Source: Globodera rostochiensis
Lineage: Eukaryota > Nematoda > Chromadorea > Rhabditida > Heteroderidae
Direction: 5' to 3'
Length of the DNA stretch: 64,000 nucleotides
Assembly: GCA_018350325.1 (NCBI GenBank)
Contig: JAEVLN010000011.1
Coordinates: 1,980,449-2,044,448, forward strand
The notes under the pieces were generated by a model. It was not told the DNA's origin. It did no database searches and saw nothing but the letters and a program-made list of their open reading frames with translations. This document shows, in pieces, positions 23,926 to 35,784 of the stretch; position 1 is the stretch's first letter; every line of letters starts with the position of its first letter. Position numbers and translations under genes: made by a program.

Positions 23926-24419
23926 GAAGTAAAGCAGAATTTTCTAAAAAAATGTTTAATTTTTCACTAGAGTTGCTCCCCATTCTCAAAATTGGGTCAT
24001 CCCGGACCCCCGACATGGCCCAACCCCCCCCCCCCCCCCGACCCCCCCCCCCCCCGACCTTCCCTGACATACCATTTTCCCACCCCCAAGGGTTCGGGAG
24101 CAAACCTATTTTGAATCTAAATTAAAAAATTTTGGTAACAGTCTCGGATTTTTGGGAGTCAATTCTCGAGTCTCGGGGTCAAGTCTCAGTAAATGTTTAT
24201 ACTGTTCTGTTCCCTTCTGTTCTCGAGGTCGGAACAGAACAGGAACAGAACAGATAGGCTGTTCTAAAATTTAAGAACAGAACAGGAACAGGTTCAAAAT
24301 CCTTGGAACAGGAAAACACTGCAACCAACTCTCATTATTTTGGCATAACGTTTTATTCATTATTTAAATGTTTTTTTTCACTAATGAAGAAGTTAAGAAA
24401 ATTTAAAGTGTAAAATGAC

Positions 24420-25920
24420 CCCATATAGCCAGTGTGTGCAGTTGATTGTGGCGTCCATAAAGTCAAACACCAACTTTAATGGAACATCTCCCACTGTAAA
24501 ATTAGAAAAATTGGTCGAATGTAATGCAAAAAAAATTTAATAATATTTACCAATTTATTATTAATAAATTTCAATTTAACTGTTTCCATTAAATTCTGCT
24601 GCTTCATGTAGCAAAAGTATTTTGAACTGCTTGGCGCCGTGTTTAACATGGCCGTCAATTTTTACCACGTCACCGTAGTTCAACAGCGAAGAGAGCGTCT
24701 TGGATATGTTTTGCGTCCTTCCCTTTTCACACTGTTAAGTTGAAAAAATTGGCAAAGAATTTTTACATAAAAAAAGTAGTGCCCGAGGTAAAAACCGTGT
24801 CCGTTAAGGGTTTTATGGGGTAAGGAATTTCCGGGGGTTTTCCCTTAGCCCCCCCCCCTAGTGCTGCACGAGACCCATCGAGCCCGATACTTTACCTCGA
24901 GACTCGAGCCCGAGCCCGAGCTCCAAAAAACTCGAGAATTTTCTCGAGTCGATACTCGATATCGAGATTCTCGTGCAGCACTACCCCCCTCCCCCTTACT
25001 GTCTCTATTTCTTAGCCTTAGTTTTAAACAATTTCAGGTTCTATTAAAACTTTGCAGATAACAAAATGAAAAGTTTACCTGCCCCGCTTTCATGGAAGGC
25101 TCTTCCATCCGATTCACGTTGCCTTCCACCTTTGGCATTTTATTTTTATTCTTTTTTATTTTTCATTTATTTATTTATTTTTACCCGAACAAAATTGATG
25201 GCCCAAGCCGGCGTTATTTGTTCCTTATGTACGTAGGCCCTTTTTCCGTTTACATGGAATTCGTATTTGTTGTCGTTAATGACAATTTTAAACTCGTAAA
25301 CATTGTCAGGTTTGAAGGTGTAATCCTTTCTAGACATATTAGAAGCGATGCCGTACTAAATTTACTTTTTTACCCAATATTTAGTCAAAATAAATGCAAA
25401 TAAATTACTAGCAAACTGTTGAAATTGAGACTGTTGTTGCTGTTGCTCGGTTTGACGTCAATTTCGAGCACTGTTGAACCGACTGTCAATTTATCAGCAA
25501 TTAAATTAATATATTTTCATTCAAAATTAATATTTGTGGCAAATGCGCGCGATGTCCGTACGAATGAATATGTTTTTAGAGAAATGCTATGAAAGCGGAG
25601 AATCCGCATTTTGATGCCCAAATTTAATTTTTGTCTGCAGAAATTTACTTTTATTGTGAAATTCGGGCCGATCGTGCAGCAAACTGATGTTGAAATTTTC
25701 GGTGCCAATCAATTGGACACGAAACGTAAATTCCGTCCCGCGACAAATTATTTGGTAGAATTTGGTGTACACATTTGTTGCCCAAGTTGAATTTGGCTAA
25801 AAAATGAGGCTGTAAAATTAAAAAAATATTTTGAATGAAACTTACAACAACAACTTCAACTGTTGGCGCTTTTAATAGAAGCATTTGACCGTTCAACTTT
25901 GAAAAATGCAATGTTTTTAA
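24420..25920 (-). CDS. Galectin-like domain exons, middle group
   Basis: The clearest galectin signature of the window is here. Minus strand about 25335-25170 reads DYTFKPDNVYEFKIVIND, then KYEFHVNGKRAYVHKE and ITPAWAINFVRVK, which matches the second half of a galectin fold (F-K-P, F-x-I-x-V, Y-E-F-x-V-N-G, P-x-W-A-I-N). Another exon (about 24733-24545) reads LLNYGDVVKIDGHVKHGAKQ and FKILLLHEA, matching a first half (L-x-x-G-x-x-I-x-I-G-x-V). Exon pieces at 25910-25840 and 25790-25600 (RGTEFTFRVQLIGTENFNIS, LLHDRPEFHNKSKF) add a further first half, with the H-x-R of sugar-binding galectins partly preserved. Joins were not all resolved. Confidence 0.6.
24851..24991. mobile_element. Small hAT-like element with palindromic interior
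   Basis: Ends TAGTGCTGCACGAGA (24859-24873) and its exact complement (24969-24983), flanked by C-rich 8-mers that agree at 7 of 8 positions. The interior is made of CGAG-type repeats (CTCGAGACTCGAGCCCGAG). 125 bp, no coding capacity. Confidence 0.65.
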
Positions 25921-26375
25921 GGGTTAGACGAGAAATTTTATTATTTTGACAAATATTGAATTTTTTAAATCAATTTCTCAAATACAAAAACTCGAAGTCA
26001 GAATATTGAGATATTGGCATTGCCAGCAGCAAAATTAGGAAATTTAATAAATACCCTCCCAAGTCAAATGCTGGATAATTAATATCCATGCCCTTAACCT
26101 ATAAATCTCGGTCTCTCAATTTTAATTAAAAGTAGAGAGTTGGCACACCGAGGTTTGGGACGGAAAAGTTGGGGACGGGATTTATCGGGGGGTTTAAACT
26201 TTAAAGTCAAGGATTGGGGGTGAGGTGAATAAGTAGCCGGGGTCGCGGTTGTCGGGGGGGGGGGGGACTGTCGGGACTTGGGTTCGGAGAATGACGCAAA
26301 ATTGTCGGGGTTGGGGCTTTTCGGGATCGAAGTGCCAGTCCAATTTAAGGGGTTGATTTTAGGGTGATTTTGTAT

Positions 26376-28467
26376 TTAAAAATGGGAAATCCCTTTTTTC
26401 ACCTCAATTTGTTTAATTTTGTTCCTTCGCAATCCGTCCCACCAATTCGGTGGCCAAAACAGTCTGTTTCCCAGCCGAGTGTCATTCAGCAGAATTTCGT
26501 AGTTAAACGCGTGAACTTCAATCCGCAATTTCATTTCATAGCTTCCATTTTGCAACAGCACGGAGTTGAGAAAATATGGCTCCTTCTGCATTTAAAGTGG
26601 TTAAATTTTAATTAAATATTTTATTTTTGCATACTCCAGGGAACGAGACATTTAAAGATTTGTTTGTCCCAACTTCAAATTCCATAATCGTGTTCTTTTT
26701 TGAATCTGAAAGGATGTTCAAAATTAATGCAATTCAGTGTAAGCATTTTAATGTACTTTTTAATTACTCATAATGATCTCATTAAATATTGGACCTCCAA
26801 GTTTCACAACAATGCCCTCCAAATCGACGTCAGTCAGCGCCATAATGCGGATCTTTAAGTCCTCATGGTCCTTTGGGGGGGCATGCTTAATTGGATATGT
26901 CTTGTTGGTAAATTGGTGACATTCGTGTGAGCCTGCCGACACGTCCTGATCGTGAGGCTCTTCCGAGTCAATCGGTTTGGTGAACTTAGAAACAATTTAG
27001 GATTTTATAGTTTTTTTTTTGCTTTTAAGGCGTCTGATTGATCATTTTATGTTTTAGGTATCCAATATCAATCAGGCCAGTTATCAGTCTCAATAAATGT
27101 TAGTTCATTTTTTTGAAGATTGTAAATGTTGTGTTAGTTATTGTTGGCAATTGTGATTATGAGAGATAGGGATGCTCGAGATCTCGGTCTTGAACCGATA
27201 ACTCGTGTTTTGGGGGGTCTCGGTCCGAGTCTCGGTGTCAAGTTTCGGTCTCGAGTCTTAGTCAATTTCAGGTTTGGAGCATCCCTAATGCAATTTTTGT
27301 GACTCCAAAATTTTGTATTTGCATAAAATTTTAATATACCCAAGCCTCCATTAAACAGTTGCAGCTACGGTAAATGTGCAGTTCGATTTGGTACAAATTG
27401 CTGAACGGCAGAATGTCCAGGCCCAGCATCCAAAGTCCAACAAAATCCTTCAAAAAGGCGCCCTTTCGTGCCTTTTGCAAGAACGTTATGCGCAGAGTTT
27501 CGTCAGCGACGCTATCATCTTAAAAAGGGGGTGAAATAAATGTTTAAAATTGAAATTAAATTATCAAATTTCCCAATTTTGACCAAAGTCGGGAGTTGCG
27601 TAGGTGAAAATGTCGTCACGATTTCCAAAATGTACAGTGAAATGATCATTTGGCCCAAAATTGTATCTGAAAATTGGAGTTTAATTTTTTGATTGATTTG
27701 ATATAATAATTAAACAAAACTCTTTCGGCGAAATTGACATTTGCATAATTGTGTTACGACTGTCATTGCCCACCGGCTTCGTGTACACGTACAGACCGTG
27801 CCAAACAGCGGATGATGAACCATTATTCATTCCATCGTTTTTCCATTTTTCGGTGCAGTTCCGACTTGCAAAATTGCCCGGCTAAAGAATTAATGTCCAA
27901 AAGGACAATGGACACTTTTTTTTCTTTTTTTTGCTAACTTTTATTATCCAATTCTTAATTTTTATTTATTTATATTATAAAAAATAAAATTAAACCGCCT
28001 GCACATTTTGAGCATTGCCGACTCGAAACTGCCCGACTGTAACCATATTGGGCCAATTGCCAGCGGTGACGGTGTCCAGTGTGCCCGGGTAGCAAATTAA
28101 CAGACTCAAAATTGGGGTTTTGTTCGGATTATTTAATTTATTAATAAATTAAGTGATAATTAAAAAATGAAAAGCATTTCACCCGTCGTCACATCTTCCG
28201 CCGTCATGATGAAACCGAAATGAAAGTCCGAATGTTTTGGCCTCATTCGGGTTTTGCATGTACGGCATGCACTGGTCTGGCGCCCGGTATTCGATGCTCT
28301 GACTCATTTTCAGATGTTTTCCGGTAAGCCTAACGCTAAAATTTAATTGTTTTTTCTAAACTTTAAAATAATAACAAAAAGCCTTACGGTTTTGCGTCTT
28401 CATTTTGTCCGACAACGAATTGGTGCAATAACGAGCAACAAATGATTAACATCATCGGACAGCGCAT
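26376..28467 (-). CDS. Secreted galectin-like protein, 5' exons
   Basis: The minus strand starts with a signal peptide at 28467 (MRCPMMLIICCSLLHQFVVG). Exons 28467-28388, 28329-28183 and about 28110-27990 join in phase, followed by about 27885-27720, 27665-27570, 27520-27350, 26990-26780, 26710-26630 and 26600-26390. Beta-strand-rich segments include LTGKHLKMSQSIEYR, KTFGLSFRFHHDG and, most galectin-like, SYEMKLRIEVHAFNYEILLN with WDGLRRNKIKQIEV. Several sequons (NCTEKW, NNGSSS) fit a secreted glycoprotein. The exons run without a clear stop into the 25.9-24.4 kb and 22.9-21.2 kb groups, so one gene of about 7 kb with many lectin-like domains is possible; two or three adjacent genes are equally possible. 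Confidence 0.55.
27167..27288. mobile_element. Probable small hAT-like element
   Basis: Ends TAGGGATGCTCGAGA and TTTGGAGCATCCCTA (27274-27288) are inverted and the interior is CTCGGTC-type repeat, as in the elements at 24859 and 46585. The flanking 8-mers do not match, so the target duplication is lost or absent. It lies between lectin exons. Confidence 0.5.
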
Positions 28468-28768
28468 ATTGGCACAATCTATTTTATTAAATTAAATTTA
28501 TTATCGAATTGTTTTGTTTAAATGTGAGGAATTTAGCAATGTTTGTATAAAATATTTTATTGATGTAAATGCTCAAATTTTCGTTCGGACGATGGGGACG
28601 GACAGTGGGACGGATTGTGATGCTGTGATTCATCAAAATGCTAATTTTTTAGATTTCATCGAAAATCTCTTCACATAATGAAAACACTGATTTTTGCACA
28701 ATACGAACGGAAGCCCATTCCCGTGATATCTTTTTATTCACGTTCGAGACAGACCTGAAAAATTTACA

Positions 28769-29245
28769 GAGACTCGAGACCCGAGTCTTGACCCAGAGAC
28801 TCGAGACCGAAACCCCAAAAAACACCAAGGCTTTTCGAGACCGAGTCTTGACCCAAAGACTCGAGACCGAAACCCCAAAAACCACCAAGGCTTTTCGAGA
28901 CCGAGTCTTGACCCAAAGACTCGAGACCGAAACCCCAAAAACCACCAAGCCTTTTCGAGACCCGAGTCTTGACCCAGAGACTCGAGACCAAAACCCCAAA
29001 AACCACCGAGGTTTTTCGAGACCCGAGTCTTGACCCAGAGACTCGAGACCGAAACCCCAAAAACCACCAAGGCTTTTCGAGACCCGAGTCTTGACCCAAA
29101 GATTCGAGACCGAAACCCCAAAAACCACCGAGGTTTTCAAGACTCGAGTCTTGACCCAGAGACTCGAGACCAAAACCCCAAAAACCACCGAGGTTTTTCG
29201 AGACCGAAACCCCAAAAACCACCGAGGTTTTCTAGACTCGAGACC
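28769..29245. repeat. Minisatellite, about 63-bp unit, about 7-8 copies
   Basis: The unit contains GAGACTCGAGACCGAAACCC, then CAAAAACCACCAAGG and CTTTTCGAGACC. The period is close to a multiple of three, so the array stays open in several frames. Its CTCGAGACC core is the same motif that fills the small hAT-like elements. Confidence 0.9.
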
Positions 29246-29249
29246 TGGG

Positions 29250-29660
29250 ACATCGAACATCAACTAATGTTTATGCTCTGCTGTACATAAAACAAAGTTT
29301 TCACTCTGTATACGGCACATTTTCTTCCATTCCATCGACTCTCAATGATGGACAGAATAAGAAACTTTGAACATAAGGCCAAAAACAGGCATTAAAATTC
29401 ATTTCCCTTAATTTTAGAGGCATAAATAATACATTTTTGTTTCTAAACCATTTCAATAAGCACTGTATAAAACAGTTCATTTTACCAAATTTTCGAATTC
29501 AAAATGTTTGCCGACATCAAAATTATCGTACTGTTTGAATAATTCAAAATTTTAATATTTAACGAAAAAACAGAATTATTGAGGAAGTCCATTTATTTTT
29601 ATTTGAACAAAAATTATAAATAACAAGAAGAAAATGCAGTAAAAAAGTAGGAAAGAAAAA
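29250..29660. other. Intergenic DNA
   Basis: This lies between the CTCGAGACC minisatellite and the zinc-finger gene's 3' end. It is AT-rich and I see no gene or repeat. Confidence 0.5.
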
Positions 29661-29664
29661 AAAT

Positions 29665-32198
29665 TCAGTTCACATAAAAAACGAACAATTCAACTGCCCG
29701 AGCTCGGATTTTCTTCATTTTTTCGGACAAATTCGGCAACGGAAATTCCTCGTCCGATGGCATCGGCATTCCGGGATGATTGCTTCGGATGTGCTGTTTG
29801 CAGTGGCCAATTCCGTAGATTACGTATGGGAACTCTTTGCTGCAAAACGGACACTTGTACAGGCTTAACTTTAAGTGCCTAAATGTTAAGGAGAATCAGG
29901 CACATTATTATGGTGTGAAAAGCATTCCCTTTCGGTTTGGAGGAACAGCTCCCCCCTGCCCAAATACCCACGCACACCTTGCTGGTGAGCTCCAAAAGTC
30001 CAAATGATACAGTGGGGAAAACATATGGACCCCGTTCATTCCCATCACAAAGTCCCCGCCGGGGACATGCCTTTGGGGTCCAAAGGCAAGGCACCGACTG
30101 AGCCCCTCAGTTGGCAATTCTCGGCCATTTATCATCGCCGGAGGGGGCGCTTTCTCAAAGAGAATGTCCAAAACAATATTAGCGGGGAAATGCCAAATGC
30201 GATAAAGCGTGTGTGGGAGAGGGGGGGGGGCTTCCTCCTATGGACAAAAATACGTATAAACATTGAAAAACATAACAAAATAATTAAAACAAAACAAAAA
30301 ATGAATAAGCACAGCACCCACCTCACATTGGTATGATGTAACCGAACAGCAGGAATGTCTGGAAATATGCCAGAGCATTCGGCACATCGGTCCGTTGACA
30401 GAATCATTCTTTTTGGGTCACTTCCGACTCCGACAACGGCATCCTGCTGCTGTGCCGCCGGCTCATCGCATTCCGTCTTCGGAATTTTTGTGCCGCTGGT
30501 GCCCGCTTAAATAAAAGTTTATACAGGGTGGCCAAAAGGCTATTTATTGCGGGTAATTATTACTAATTAGTGCCGATAATTATTCAGCAAAATTAAGTCT
30601 TAATTCTTTGAACAAAAATTGCCTTTTTGAGACAAACCAAGCAAGGCTAAGAGATTGATAAATTTTATATTTGTATTTTATAGCCGGGGTGACCAATTTT
30701 CCGGCAGTCCGGGAATTTGTTTCTGGCCACGTCACGGCAACATATTCCAGGATGAACCCGCAACATTTGTTACGTACACACCCAAAACTGTGGCGCCCTC
30801 ACTTGCCTGCGTTTGCCGGATGATCGACATGAGCAGGCACTGGCACAATTAACGCATTGGCGGGAAATGACGCTAAAACCTTAAAAACAAAAGTTTTTTT
30901 TGTTTAAAAACACGATGGTTTCACACCTTACTCACACCGCGCACACAATCCTGGAATGCTTTCTGAAATGGGGACAAATTTTGTTGCCCGACGCCGACGC
31001 TGCCTGCGTCCTGGAAGCAAAGCAAGCGAATAATTTAATTTCCGGCCTTTTCTCTGTTTGTTAACCCGGTAGAATATGCAAAAACCCCCCCCCCCCGGCC
31101 ATTTCTTGAAATTTTAGACCATTTTTCTTAACAAACAAAAAAAAAGATTTCACAAATTCGGAGCCTTTCAGAAAAAACAGACCCCTAAAATTTGCGGGTT
31201 TTGCCAAAAAAACCACGCAAAGGAATGGACTTTTATTTCGGTACCTCCTCCAATAAAACCCGTCTCGAGCTTCTCGGTCAACGAAATTCAGAATTCTCGA
31301 TCGGTCCTCAGGTCCGGGTTCTACCCTCCAAGGCTAAATGCTAAATTCGTGCTGTACTCACCCCCCCCCCCAAAAAAACAAATTGTTCCTTTAAAAGTGA
31401 AAAGTGATCGATTGCTTTTATTTTTGCCCGTCCCCCATCTACCTGATCAACATGTAGCTGCTCCCCGTCCGAAATGTCCATATCAGTTGGCTCTATTTGC
31501 TCCTCCAACTCCAATTTACAAGCCGATGCGTCCAACAACGGCGTCATCCGTTCGCGCGGCGGAGTGGCGGTGACGGCACTGTCGTCGACGATCAATTTGG
31601 CCCGCTAAAAAAGCAAAAATTTATTTCATTAATTCAAAAAACATTCTCAAAATGCCAACTTCATTATCGTCCGTCGGCGGCACATTGTCGCCGGTGCCTT
31701 TGATGTGCGGATGCTGCTGCTTCATGCACTCGTCCAATGCGAATTGCGCCATTTCCTCGATGAACACATTTCTGGCGTTCTGAAATTAGTGCTATTGGTT
31801 AAATATGTAAATTAAGTTTAGTTTGTACCCCGGGGGTGTAATTTTAGTGAAATTTTATACCGGATTTTTCGCCAAAAGTTCCCGGAAAAATTTTCTTTAA
31901 AAGTCGTCAGCTTCAAATTCATAACTAAATTTGTAATTTAACCCACGAAAAAGCTGAGATCAAAATGTTCGGCTTTTTGGCTGTGGTCGAACAATTCGAG
32001 TGGCGATGTGGCGGCAAAATTGCAGTTTTTGCACTGGTGAGGCCGGTAGTTCAGATGGACGTGAATGTGCTTCAAAAGGTCGTCGGCACTGAACAGACGG
32101 GCGGCATCTGCTGGCGGGCAATCGTTGGCACTGGCACAAATTTTGCATTGGATTAAGGCACTGTTGTTGTTGTTTTTGTCGTCGTTGATGGAAGACAT
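29665..32198 (-). CDS. C2H2 zinc-finger protein
   Basis: Likely a nuclear DNA-binding protein. Minus-strand exons: 32198 to about 31947 (start MSSINDDKNNNNSALIQC), about 31779-31660, 31600-31443, 31012-30940, 30890-30800, 30507-30330 and 29890-29665. Fingers: CKICASANDC with a following H-x-H-x-H (residues about 18-48), CKNCNFAATSPLELFDHSQK ending in H, then CAECSGIFPDIPAVRLHH ending at a His across the last intron, and CPFCSKEFPYVIYGIGHC with KQHIRSNH. The acidic, Gln-rich middle (EQIEPTDMDISDGEQ) has no recognised domain. The intron after HPANA seems to use a GC donor (GCAAGT), the only choice keeping the frame open. The last intron (about 450 bases) holds a G-run. Orthology to a named factor is not claimed. 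Confidence 0.75.
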
Positions 32199-32439
32199 TT
32201 TTGGGACAATAATATTTAATTTGATTTGCTTTAAAAAAAATTACTAGAAAAAAGCGCGTTCAAGGATTTGAAAATGTTGTGCTTAGCTGGCGGTTATTAC
32301 ACTGTAGCAGGGTAATACTAGTACTTAGGCTGGAAAAATCTCCAAATAGGTACCTAAAATAAGTCAGAAAAAAATTCCGAAATTGGTACCAAAAACAGGG
32401 TTCGTGAAAAAATGTACGTAAAAATAATAATAATAAAGC

Positions 32440-32795
32440 TTAAAACTTGTGTTTTGTATAGAAAATTATCTTATCAGTAAGGCTGCTTCCAAGAAAAAAA
32501 ACCCTAAATTACATTTTTTACGATTTCAGAAAATTAGTAGACCTTGGCAAGAAAAACGCGAATTTTATTGCATTTTTTCTAAAAAAATTTCAAGAAACTC
32601 TCAAATAGTGGTAAAAATAGGGACAATCATTTTTTATTTGAAATAGGGTTTTGCCCCTATTTTAGGTGGAAAATCCCAAAATATTTTTAGGTTCGAATAG
32701 GTGAGTTAAAACGACCCGACTAAACCCATCGTGCATAATAGACCAAAACAAAGCTGCAGAAAAAATAGGTAAAAACCTAAAAATATCAGTCCAGC
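32440..32795. repeat. Dispersed repeat, copy 2
   Basis: Shares AAAATTAGTAGACCTTGGCA, GCCCCTATTTTAGGTGGAAA and AAACAAAGCTGCAG with 17930-18190 and 54640-54935. Confidence 0.7.
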
Positions 32796-33322
32796 TTATT
32801 AGGGACAGCTAATTTACGATCGTGGCCTAGAGACCGCATGGAGTCGTGGATCCCGTTAAGATTTTCTCGGGATCCCGCGGGATTTAATTCGGGATCCCGA
32901 CACACCGGGATCCCAACCGTTGTTCGGGAAATATTTTTACCCTCTTCAATTTTGGATGGCGCCTTTGAATTTTATGGGAAGGGTAATTCATTCATTCTGC
33001 TTGTGATATTTACCTCCAAAATGCCTATTCATAGCCATCATTAGTGAAGAGCTCTTTTCCTCGCAGGATTTAGGTGCCTGCATTAATTTAGTTTACAATG
33101 CCCCGATCCCTCGGGGGTTTCAGTGTCCGGAGTCGGCCGGCGATGACCCCCAAAAATGTCGGGGGTTTGTTAAAATATAAGCAAATAACTAATTGAATAA
33201 AAGTTTCGGAAACGCAAAGTGAGAGGATTTAACATTCTTGGGGTTTTGGAAGAGTTAAGACAGAGGCAGAAGAAGATGGAAGGCCAAAAATCAATTCGCT
33301 GACAAATGAATGTGTAGCGAGG

Positions 33323-33360
<38 letters not shown>

Positions 33361-33399
33361 CCCATGGGGCGGGGGGGGGGATAAAAAAGTTAAATGAAT

Positions 33400-33610
33400 A
33401 ATATTCTAAAATTGTGCAACAATTTCTTAAGCTTTTAAATGAATAATATTCCAAAATTGTGCAACAATTTCTTAAGCGTTTTAAATGAATAATATTCCAA
33501 AATTGTGCAACAATTTCTTAAGCGTTTTAAATGAATAATATTCTAAAATTGTGCAACATGTTCTTAAGCTTTTAAATGAATAATATTCCAAATTTCTTAA
33601 GCGTTTTACA
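33400..33610. repeat. Tandem repeat, 46-bp unit, about 4.5 copies
   Basis: The unit contains AAATGAATAATATTCCAAAA, TTGTGCAACAATTTCTTAAG and a short T-run. It lies directly after the long guanine tract. Confidence 0.85.
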
Positions 33611-33999
33611 TTCAGTCTCAATCAAATCGAAAAACGTGGAACCATCAAAAATTCTTAATAAGAGAAGTTATAAATTGTCTGTTGCTAAGCGATTGGACGA
33701 TTCTTTCAAAAAAAAAATTTAACGATAGGCCAAAGGGTCATTTATCGGTAAATTGGTACGGTAGGCGAAAGAGCCATTTATCGGTAATACTGTATTGGTC
33801 GATGCCTGAAGAATAAAAATAATAATAAATGACTAAACTCAATCAACAACAGAAAAGGGTTTTTTCTACACTCGAGGCAACCCTGCAACAGAGGGGGGGG
33901 GGGGATTAATATGAATGGCCTACTTTTTTTTTGTTTCGGTCATTAAAATGCACTCACTTTTCAAAAACATATACAGTAGAGTGGAAAGAGCTTTTTCTT

Positions 34000-34150
34000 C
34001 TGGTGCCGCCGAGAAAAATTTGAATTTTTGACTCAATTTGTTAAGAAATTTTCAACTAAAATTTGAATATACAGTGCTTTTTTAAAGTTTTTAGGAATGG
34101 GAGGGGTGGCGGTGCCGATAGGCGCCGCCGGGGAAAATTTTTGATGGCAA
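34000..34150 (+). repeat. Palindromic-core dispersed repeat, copy 3
   Basis: GGTGCCGCCGAGAAAAATTT at 34001 and GGCGGTGCCGATAGGCGCCG at 34109 are about 110 bases apart, so this copy is two partial units in tandem. Confidence 0.7.
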
Positions 34151-35784
34151 TTTGTTGAGAAAATTGGTCAAAAAATTATGAATGTTGCAAAAAAAGTCTA
34201 CGCCACTAAATCGGATTAATGCGAAAAATGTTTGTTTACATTTTATCATCAGCCAATTTTTTTTTCAAAATTAAAAAATGGAAATAGAAATGGAATGATT
34301 GGCGTCAAAAATTAAATCGATGGAATAATATGGAAATGGGACAAGAAATTGGAAGCGAATTGTGAAATGAGTGACATAAAATTGATGGAAAGGCCAATTG
34401 AACGGAATGAACCCTTTGAATGTTTAAGCAGCAGAGATAAGTGAGTGAGGGGATGCAATTCGGAGAACTTTACACTGAATTTGAATTTGTTTGGGGAAAA
34501 AATAAAATTTATTTAAATTTAAATTTATTCCCCGCTTTCATCTATTCCTAATCCATGCAATTTGATTGGCTAATCTCAACAATTGTATCTCCGAAAACTT
34601 GGAATGAGCGATCGATGGGTTTCATTTAATTTCCCATTCTATTTTTATTTTACAAAGAAAAAATCACGGACATAGAACAAACAAATAAAAATCCCCCAAA
34701 AACAACAAAATGAATGCGAGCCAAGTGACGGAAAAAGGTAAACAATTGGAAAAGGGACAAAATGCCAAATTTAATGAAAGACATTTTAGCCCCCAACACA
34801 ATTCAAAAGTTTTGCTTACGGTTCATTTGCTATGCGCGATTCTTTTTATCGTAGTTGATGCCGCCATACTTTAGAAATTGTTAAAATGAATCTTAACCCA
34901 TGCTAAGTCAGTCGCGTACGTACGTATATTTTTTGAATTATTTTTGATTTTTTATTGACACGAAAACTTTTGAGGAGACAGGAAAACAAAAGGGAGAAAG
35001 AAAACAAAATAGACAGTGATAGAAGAAAACATCTGCTTTTTTGTGTGAAATATAGATAAAAATAGGCAAAGAAGCGTTAGAGTTTCTTCCACCGCCATTG
35101 TTTCTGCTTCATTATTTTTTTTTGTAAACAGCAGTTTCATCATAATAATGGAAAATTAACAAAAATCCTCATTTCGTCAATAATGGAAAACTCCAGTAAT
35201 TTGTAACGGGATTTTTTAATAATACTTAAAAATTAAATATTTTTAAAATCGAGAGAAGCAGGCCTCTAAACAAGAAAGAGGTATCGAAATTTCGGTTTTC
35301 GACTGGGCAGTGGGTCTTGCCAACTTTTTGACAAAATTTCAATATTTTTTACATGTGTCGCCTTTGTAAACGGATAGCTCATTTGTTAGTGTTTTGTCTT
35401 TTCTATGTTGTGTTTTGGGTTCGAACTCGCTTCAGTGCGATCATTTTTTTAGCCTTTCTTCGGCCTTCACATTCTATCCCCCATTAACGGAACATTTTTA
35501 ATGATTTTCAAATATTTTTAAACTAGAATGCGCACAAAAAAAGAATTTTTGAAATAACTTAATCACATATTCTTGAATTTTTGAATAACTTAATCACATA
35601 TTCTTGAATTTTTGCTTTTATTTTCTTAACAAATTCATTTAATGTTTAAAAAATTTTAAAAATAATTTTCAAAAAACTTTTCTGCGTTCTAAATATATTT
35701 ATCACAATGAATGAAATGTTTAAAATTTAGAATTTTTCAGGCAAATCGCCAATTCATTATTATGAAACGGCCATTATCGCTCAG

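Larger units (their letters stand above)
23018..24329. mobile_element. hAT-like non-autonomous element carrying an 11-bp minisatellite
   Basis: Terminal inverted repeats CAGTGTTTTCCTGTTCCA (23026-23043) and its exact complement (24304-24321) are flanked by the perfect 8-bp target duplication CAACCAAC (23018-23025 and 24322-24329). An 8-bp duplication and a CAGTG-type end are hAT traits. The 1.3-kb interior has no transposase; it holds the GGAACAGAACA array, a palindromic-core repeat and C-runs. It sits between lectin exons, most likely in an intron. Confidence 0.85.
32199..35780. other. Gene-free, repeat-rich region
   Basis: About 3.6 kb without a convincing exon. It contains dispersed repeat copy 2 (32440-32795), a GGGATCCC-rich patch near 32850-32925, a guanine tract of about 35 bases followed by more G (33322-33380), a 46-bp tandem repeat (33400-33610), the palindromic-core repeat (34000-34150), and otherwise plain AT-rich DNA. 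Confidence 0.6.

Noticed and set aside
28649..29290. Open frames across the 63-bp repeat
   Set aside because: The repeat period is near a multiple of three and free of stops in several frames; no signal peptide or splice support.
29879..30336. Open frames on both strands in the last intron of the zinc-finger gene
   Set aside because: They overlap each other and a G-run; the zinc-finger reading frame joins cleanly across this segment as an intron.
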